Origin: Comamonadaceae bacterium | GTDB taxonomy: Bacteria; Pseudomonadota; Gammaproteobacteria; Burkholderiales; Burkholderiaceae_C | Reading direction: 5' to 3' | DNA: 56,968 nt | NCBI GenBank assembly: GCA_947375135.1 | Contig: CANCER010000024.1 | Span: 1 to 56,968 of the forward strand | Part shown: positions 52,447 to 56,968 of the stretch, piece after piece | Position numbering within the stretch: position 1 is the first letter of the stretch | Layout of the letters: each line of letters begins with the position of its first letter | Made by a program: the position numbers and the translations under genes | The notes under the pieces: generated by a model | Databases searched by the model: none | Told to the model about the DNA's origin: nothing | The model's input: the letters and a program-made list of their open reading frames with translations, nothing else

Positions 52447-52582
52447 ATGCGAGGTCCTTTGACAGTTCATCGGTGCGCGAATTTGCGCCCTGAAACAAAC
52501 TGTAGGGACAGACCCCGGATTGAACAAAGACCGTTTTCAACATTGCATATGTGAATCCTGCAGAAGACGGCTCAGCGCGCGC

Positions 52583-53107
52583 TCACAGACCGAAGGACTG
52601 CCCCAGCGCAAACACCGAGTTGGGCACCATGGGGCGCGGCATCTGGCGCGTGGGCAGGGTCACAGGCATCACGCCCTTGGTGGTCTTGCGCCGCTCTTTC
52701 ACCTGGAAGCCGTGGGCGCGCTGGTCATCGGCCAGGCTCTTGAGCGTGATGGTTTTCATGTGTTCAAACACGGCTGAATTCAGCGAGTCCCACAGCGCCT
52801 GGGTGTCGAGCACGCCGACGCGCGCTTTGCGCGCACCCTGCGGATCGCCCACTTCCTCGATGGCGCCGATGATGTCGGCCACGGTGATGCTGTCACCGCG
52901 AAAGCCCAGGGCGTAGCCGCCACCGGGGCCGCGCGTGCTCTCCACCAGGCTGTGCTGGCGCAGCTTGGCAAACACCTGCTCCAGGTAGGACAGGGAAATG
53001 CCGTGGCGCAGGGCCAGGTCGGACAGGGGCACGGGGTAGCCTTTTTCACGCAAGGCAAGGTCGATCATGGCGGTAATGGCAAAACGTCCACGGGTACTGA
53101 GTCGCAT
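52583..53107 (-). CDS. Rrf2-family regulator without cysteines
   Basis: A 174-residue regulator with the N-terminal winged helix MRLSTRGRFAITAMIDLALR and the recognition region GISLSYLEQVFAKLRQHSLV, close to IscR. However, the three cysteines that bind the [2Fe-2S] cluster in IscR are absent: the loop reads GDPQGARKARVGVLDTQALW, and the whole protein has no cysteine. It therefore cannot sense through its own cluster ligands. By analogy with cysteine-metabolism Rrf2 proteins (CymR), it may sense through a partner or small molecule. Divergent from the LysR gene and upstream of tauABC on the same strand, which it may control. Confidence 0.85.
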   Translation of the reverse strand: MRLSTRGRFAITAMIDLALREKGYPVPLSDLALRHGISLSYLEQVFAKLRQHSLVESTRGPGGGYALGFRGDSITVADIIGAIEEVGDPQGARKARVGVLDTQALWDSLNSAVFEHMKTITLKSLADDQRAHGFQVKERRKTTKGVMPVTLPTRQMPRPMVPNSVFALGQSFGL

Positions 53108-53214
53108 GGTTTCTTCTCCTGAATCAGCGCGAAGGCGCTGGTGAGGTTTGAATGTAGGTGGGACAATGCTTCGTGAAAAGTCGTACTTTTAACAATTTCA
53201 CTTCGGTTTATGCG

Positions 53215-54108
53215 ATGAATTACAAACACCTGCTGTATTTCTGGGTGACCGCCAAGGCCGGCGGCGTGATGCGCGCGGGCGAGCAGTTGCACACCACGCC
53301 GCACACCCTGTCCGGCCAGATCAAGCTGCTGGAGGATTGGCTGGGCCGCAAGCTGTTCAAGAAAGCCGGCCGCAACCTGGAGCTGACCGAAGACGGGCGC
53401 CTGGCGCTGGGCTATGCCGACCAGATCTTCGCCCTGGGCGCGGAACTGGAAGCGGCCGTGCGCAGCGCCCACGAAGGCAAAAAGGTGCTGGACTTCAAGG
53501 TGGGCGTGGCGGACTCGGTGACCAAGTCGATTGCCTACCGGCTGCTGGAGCCGGCGCTCAACGTGACCGAGCCGGTGCGCCTGATTTGCAGCGAAGGCAA
53601 GTTCCCGGACCTGCTGGCCCAACTGGCGCTGAACCGGCTGGACCTGGTACTCGCCGACGAGCCCATGTCGCGCCGCCTGAGCGTGCGCGCCTTCAACCAC
53701 CCACTGGGCGGCACGGCCATGAGTTTCTTCTGCACTGCGGCGCTCAAAAGCCAGCTGCAAGGTGACTTCCCGCAATGCCTGAACGGCCAGCCCCTGCTGA
53801 TCCCCGGCGCCCAGGCCTCGGTGCGCCAGCAACTCGAAGGCTGGCTCACGCGCCACAGCTTGGCACCGCGCATCGTCGGCGAGTTTGACGACGGCGCGCT
53901 GATGACGGCCTTCGGGCGCGAGGGGCGCGGCGTGTTCATCGCGCCCAGTGTGATGGAGGCCGAGACGGTGCAGCAGTTCGGCGTGGAGGTGATCGGACGC
54001 AGCGAAGAGTTGCGCGACGCGTTTTACGCCGTCTCGGTGGAAAAGCGCATCACCCACCCCTGCGTGGTGGCGATTACCGATGCGGCGCGGGGCCAGCTGT
54101 TTGGTTAG
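53215..54108 (+). CDS. LysR regulator of the NhaR type
   Basis: A 297-residue LysR regulator. Its N-terminus MNYKHLLYFWVTAKAGGVMR and the HTTPHTLSGQIKLLEDWLGR recognition region are typical of NhaR. In E. coli NhaR activates the sodium/proton antiporter gene nhaA, but no antiporter is nearby. ATG 53215 is chosen since similarity begins there. Divergent from the Rrf2 gene, and 117 bp before sbp2. It may control either neighbour; unproven. Confidence 0.88.
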   Translation: MNYKHLLYFWVTAKAGGVMRAGEQLHTTPHTLSGQIKLLEDWLGRKLFKKAGRNLELTEDGRLALGYADQIFALGAELEAAVRSAHEGKKVLDFKVGVADSVTKSIAYRLLEPALNVTEPVRLICSEGKFPDLLAQLALNRLDLVLADEPMSRRLSVRAFNHPLGGTAMSFFCTAALKSQLQGDFPQCLNGQPLLIPGAQASVRQQLEGWLTRHSLAPRIVGEFDDGALMTAFGREGRGVFIAPSVMEAETVQQFGVEVIGRSEELRDAFYAVSVEKRITHPCVVAITDAARGQLFG

Positions 54109-54117
54109 ACCGCCAGT

Positions 54118-54133
54118 GCATAAGCAAACAACG
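54118..54133 (+). promoter_or_regulatory. 16-bp element shared with the cysT upstream region
   Basis: GCATAAGCAAACAACG, 92 bp upstream of the second sbp start. An identical 16-mer lies at 56331-56346 upstream of cysT. Here it is followed by GATGGTTTGTT, giving a weaker inverted repeat (CAAAC ... GTTTG). Candidate operator for a sulfur regulator. Confidence 0.55.
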
Positions 54134-54225
54134 GATGGTTTGTTCGGCTTTGCGGCCGGGGTGTGCACAATCGGCATCCCACTGGCGTTTTCACGCCGGT
54201 TGCCAACCCATTTCTCAGGCTCTTT

Positions 54226-55224
54226 ATGAAACTCAAACACAAGCTGTCCTTGGTTCTTGCCGCCCTGGCACTCACGTCCAGCAACCTGGCTTCAAGCCAA
54301 ACCCTGCTGAACGCCTCCTATGACGTGGCGCGCGAGTTTTACAAGGACATCAACAGCGCCTTCATCGCCAGCTACAAGAAGAGCAGCGGCAAGGACATCA
54401 GAATCGACCAGTCGCACGGCGGCTCCAGCGCCCAGGCGCGCGCCGTCAACGACGGTCTGGACGCCGATGTGGTGACCATGAACACCACCACCGACGTCGA
54501 GTTTCTGGCGAATGCCGGCATCGTCGCGAAGGACTGGAAGACGCGCTTCCCACACAACGCCTCGCCCACCTCCAGCACCATGCTGTTCCTGACGCGCGAA
54601 GGCAACCCCAAGCACATCAAGGACTGGGACGACCTGACCAAGCCCGGCATCCAGGTGGTACTGGTAAACCCCAAGACCGGCGGCAACGGGCGCATGGCCT
54701 ATCTGGCGGCCTGGGGTTATGCGCGAAAAAAGGGCGGCACCGACGCCCAAGCCGCGGAGTTTGTCGGCAAGCTGTACAAGAATGTGCCGGTGCTGGCCAA
54801 GGGCGGGCGCGACGCCACCACCATCTTCCTGCAACGCAATATCGGCGATGTGCTGGTGACCTTTGAATCCGAAGTCGTCTCCGTGGACCGCGAATTCGGC
54901 ACCGGCAAGGTGGACGCGGTGCACCCCAGCATCAGCATCGTGGCGGAAAACCCGGTGGCGGTGGTGGAACGCACCGTAGCCAAAAAGGGCACCGCCGATG
55001 TGGCCAAGGCTTATCTGAACTACCTGTACACCGACGAGGCGCAGGAGATTGCCGCCAAGCATGCGCTGCGCCCGATCAACCCTGCCATCCTGAAGAAATA
55101 CGCATCCACCTTCAAGCCGATCCAGTTGTTCACGGTGGAAGAGCTGTTCGGCTCGTTGGCCGAGGCGCAGAAGGTGCACTTCAACGATGGCGGGCAGTTC
55201 GACAAGCTGTACACGGTGAAGTAA
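54226..55224 (+). CDS. sbp: Periplasmic sulfate-binding protein (second copy)
   Basis: A 332-residue sulfate-binding protein. ATG 54226 starts a clean signal peptide (KLSLVLAALALTSSNLASSQ). Family motifs match the first copy: LLNASYDVAREFY, QSHGGSSAQARAVNDGLDAD, NPKTGGNGRMAYLAAW, and the C-terminal FNDGGQFDKLYTVK. It lies 1.2 kb upstream of cysT on the same strand, the usual order sbp-cysT-cysW-cysA, but a reversed DinD-like gene lies between. This copy is therefore the likely partner of the CysTWA importer. Confidence 0.93.
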   Translation: MKLKHKLSLVLAALALTSSNLASSQTLLNASYDVAREFYKDINSAFIASYKKSSGKDIRIDQSHGGSSAQARAVNDGLDADVVTMNTTTDVEFLANAGIVAKDWKTRFPHNASPTSSTMLFLTREGNPKHIKDWDDLTKPGIQVVLVNPKTGGNGRMAYLAAWGYARKKGGTDAQAAEFVGKLYKNVPVLAKGGRDATTIFLQRNIGDVLVTFESEVVSVDREFGTGKVDAVHPSISIVAENPVAVVERTVAKKGTADVAKAYLNYLYTDEAQEIAAKHALRPINPAILKKYASTFKPIQLFTVEELFGSLAEAQKVHFNDGGQFDKLYTVK

Positions 55225-55336
55225 TTCCATTTCCAAATCAACCGTGCACTGTGTCGACCCGCCTGGCCGTGCGTCAGCACTGTCTGCGGCGGGTCTTCGC
55301 GTTCACGCTTGATGTAGAAACGGAATAAGTCGCGCC

Positions 55337-56182
55337 TTACTTTTTACCCTTGCCGGCCAGCACCTTCTTGGTGGATGGCGGCGGCAAGTAGTTGTCGGCC
55401 GATACCACCGGCTTGCCGGTTTGACTTTCCAGTTGTTTGCGGGCCCCACGTGCGATACCGCCACCCGCCTTGGCTGCGGTAGTGTTGTCCTCCATTCCGG
55501 TGGCATCCGTAGCTTGCGCAATCTGGCGTGTGGACAGCTCAGCAAGCGCGGTAAAAATCAGCTCCGCCTCGGTCATGTGGTCGCGCAGATTGTGGCTGCT
55601 CAAGCCCTTGGTTTACTTATGTTCTTTGACGCTGACACCGGCCCATTCCTGGTGGATGATGTTGGTCAGGATGGCGAACTCCCGGCCCGCCTGGATGTCG
55701 TGGGCGCTCCAGTAGTCGGTCAGCTTGTTACGGGTTTCCTGCCCGGTCATGCGCTGCTGTATCCATTTTTCGCTGCGTCCATGCTGTTGCCAGGTCTGAC
55801 GCGCGCGGTCCAGCGACAAGGCGGGGTCCGCCATTTCCTGCATGCGCTCGTATCCGACCTTGGCCAGCCAGAGCTTGATCGGCTCGGCCTTGGGGCTGGG
55901 GACCGACTGAACGATGCGCAGCAAACTTTCAGCTGTTGCCACATCGGTCAAGCGTTGCCTGCCGTCTGCGGCGGGTAGTTTCAACTGTCGACAAAATGTC
56001 GACAGTTGAGCGCCTTCTTCCAATTTCACGCGCCGCTTCATCTGGAACCAGTAGTCGCGGGCGTTGGCACTTTCCGTAAGAACCTGAATGATGTCCACCA
56101 CCGAAAACCACCAGGTTTCTGTGTCTTCGTCATATACGCGGCGTATGGATTGACCGTCAAACTCCGTGGGCAAAATCTTCAT
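55337..56182 (-). pseudogene. DinD-like (BRO-N) gene interrupted by an in-frame TAA
   Basis: From ATG 56182 (AGGAG upstream) the frame gives an N-terminal BRO/antirepressor-like domain (IRRVYDEDTETWWFSVVDII near the start), a middle region (LSLDRARQTWQQHGRSEKWI) and reaches WAGVSVKEHK, then a TAA at 55613-55615. The same frame continues at once with TKGLSSHNLRDHMTEAELIF and ends in the typical DinD tail (ALAELSTRQIAQATDATGME, then GGGIARGARKQLE) at 55337. A single CAA-to-TAA change explains it. DinD in E. coli is a LexA-controlled inhibitor of RecA. The first 190 residues could still be made. Confidence 0.82.
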
Positions 56183-56330
56183 GTCTGGCTCCTGGGATGG
56201 GCACGCTTGCCCGTCCATAATGATACTGATGTTTCATACAGTACCATCTGGTTTTGGCCTGCAACAGCCGACTTGGGCGCAAGCACCGCCTGCGAATCGC
56301 ATGTTGAAAGCAGGGTCTTGCTCGCAATTC

Positions 56331-56366
56331 GCATAAGCAAACAACGACAAAGTCGTTTGCTTATGC
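56331..56366. promoter_or_regulatory. Perfect inverted repeat upstream of cysT
   Basis: GCATAAGCAAAC (56331-56342) and GTTTGCTTATGC (56355-56366) flank a 12-base centre containing CGAC-AAA-GTC. The left arm plus four bases repeats exactly upstream of sbp2. CAGAAT at 56379-56384 could be a -10. A small hairpin (GGCCAC ... GTGGCC, 56393-56410) lies in the leader. Positioned between the divergent DinD-like gene and cysT, it looks like an operator; CysB is the natural candidate, by inference. Confidence 0.6.
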
Positions 56367-56424
56367 CCCTTAAGTCCGCAGAATCGCGCTCTGGCCACTT
56401 TTTGGTGGCCCTTACTTTTTGTCC

Positions 56425-56968
56425 ATGTCCACACTCTCCATTCCACGCCGCGCGCCCAAGCGCGTGTTGCCCGGCTTCAAGCTGACGCTGGGCTACACGC
56501 TGTTTTACCTGAGCGTGATCGTGCTGATACCGCTCTCGGCCCTGATCTTCAAGACCTTCACCCTGACCTGGGACCAGTTTGTGCTGGCCGTGAGCAGCCC
56601 GCGCGTGATGGCCTCGTACCGCCTGACCTTTGGCGCCTCGCTGATCGCCGCCACGGTGAACGCCGTGTTCGGCCTGCTGGTGGCCTGGGTGCTGGTGCGC
56701 TACACCTTCCCCGGCAAGAAGATCATCGACGCGCTGGTGGACCTGCCCTTTGCCCTGCCCACCGCCGTGGCCGGTATTTCGCTGACCGCCCTGCTGGCCA
56801 GCAACGGCTGGATCGGCAGCCTGCTGGAGCCCTACGGTATCCAGCTCGCGTTCAACCGCAACGGCGTCGTCATCGCCCTTATCTTCATTGGCCTGCCCTT
56901 TGTGGTGCGCACGGTGCAGCCGGTGCTGGAAGACAGCGAGAAAGAGCTGGAAGAAGCCGCCACCTGCC
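56425..56968 (+). CDS. cysT: Sulfate ABC transporter permease, 5' part
   Basis: The first 181 residues of a CysT (CysU) permease, cut by the window end. Segments LTLGYTLFYLSVIVLIPLSA (helix 1), LTFGASLIAATVNAVFGLLV (helix 2), DLPFALPTAVAGISLTALLA and VVIALIFIGLPFVVRTVQPV (helices 3-4) match CysT, and the EAA loop begins at EDSEKELEEAATC. It imports sulfate or thiosulfate with CysW and CysA, which are expected downstream. Confidence 0.93.
   Translation, partial: MSTLSIPRRAPKRVLPGFKLTLGYTLFYLSVIVLIPLSALIFKTFTLTWDQFVLAVSSPRVMASYRLTFGASLIAATVNAVFGLLVAWVLVRYTFPGKKIIDALVDLPFALPTAVAGISLTALLASNGWIGSLLEPYGIQLAFNRNGVVIALIFIGLPFVVRTVQPVLEDSEKELEEAATC

Noticed and set aside
1..56968. CRISPR arrays, tRNA or rRNA genes, or an integrated prophage
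   Set aside because: No regularly spaced repeats, no cloverleaf or rRNA segments, and no phage structural genes were recognised on either strand.

Overview
The window is a high-GC proteobacterial chromosome segment. Gene content, codon bias and a GC-rich repeat (two copies, near 4.7 and 12.3 kb) suggest a betaproteobacterium of the Burkholderiales, probably Comamonadaceae (Rhodoferax/Polaromonas/Variovorax-like). No rRNA, tRNA or CRISPR was seen. The main theme is acquisition and handling of sulfur, interrupted by two accessory or defence regions.

Layout. (1) 0.4-3.4 kb: a cytosine-deaminase-type amidohydrolase convergent with an M32 carboxypeptidase. (2) 3.5-15.6 kb: a sulfur block on the + strand: sulfate-binding protein, O-acetylhomoserine sulfhydrylase (metY), a CysB-type regulator, a split YeeE/YedE sulfur transporter, a desaturase, a PhnD-like protein, a TauD dioxygenase, then rhodanese, serine acetyltransferase, a family 2A encapsulin shell and its cysteine desulfurase cargo with a ~320-residue disordered N-terminal region, closed by a strong terminator. 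(3) 15.6-23.3 kb: an accessory island with lower GC in parts. It holds two genes broken by TAG codons, a WYL regulator, a GIY-YIG nuclease, a catalytically dead DnaQ-fold protein, a membrane-protein/OB-fold pair, and a 15-bp near-palindrome repeated upstream of three transcription units. (4) 23.3-27.5 kb: PAS-GGDEF cyclase, cytochrome b561, a secreted methyltransferase-like protein, and a long GAPDH. (5) 27.6-33.8 kb: the aliphatic sulfonate locus ssuE-ssuA-ssuA-ssuD-ssuC-ssuB plus a TOBE/Mop protein. (6) 34-36.3 kb: bestrophin-like channel divergent from an unknown 361-aa protein, and an IS5-type remnant. (7) 36.8-48.1 kb: a compact six-gene defence operon on the - strand (AAA ATPase, subtilisin-like protease, HsdM, HsdS, HsdR, HNH nuclease). 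(8) 48.2-48.9 kb: a scar where a truncated methyltransferase copy abuts a truncated amino-acid-binding protein gene. (9) 49.0-56.97 kb: small proteins, tauCBA, a cysteine-free Rrf2 regulator, a LysR regulator of NhaR type, a second sulfate-binding protein, a nonsense-broken DinD-like gene, and the start of cysT, cut by the window end.

How it fits together. Sulfate (two Sbp proteins, CysT), probably thiosulfate or related sulfur (YeeE halves), taurine (TauABC, TauD) and alkanesulfonates (Ssu) are taken in and desulfonated. Sulfide is fixed through MetY and through O-acetylserine made by the serine acetyltransferase. The encapsulin-desulfurase pair can draw sulfur from cysteine into a protein shell, matching known family 2A encapsulins. 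Two pairs of shared upstream sequences (sbp1/ssuE and sbp2/cysT) look like sulfur-responsive control regions, with CysB as the obvious but unproven candidate regulator.
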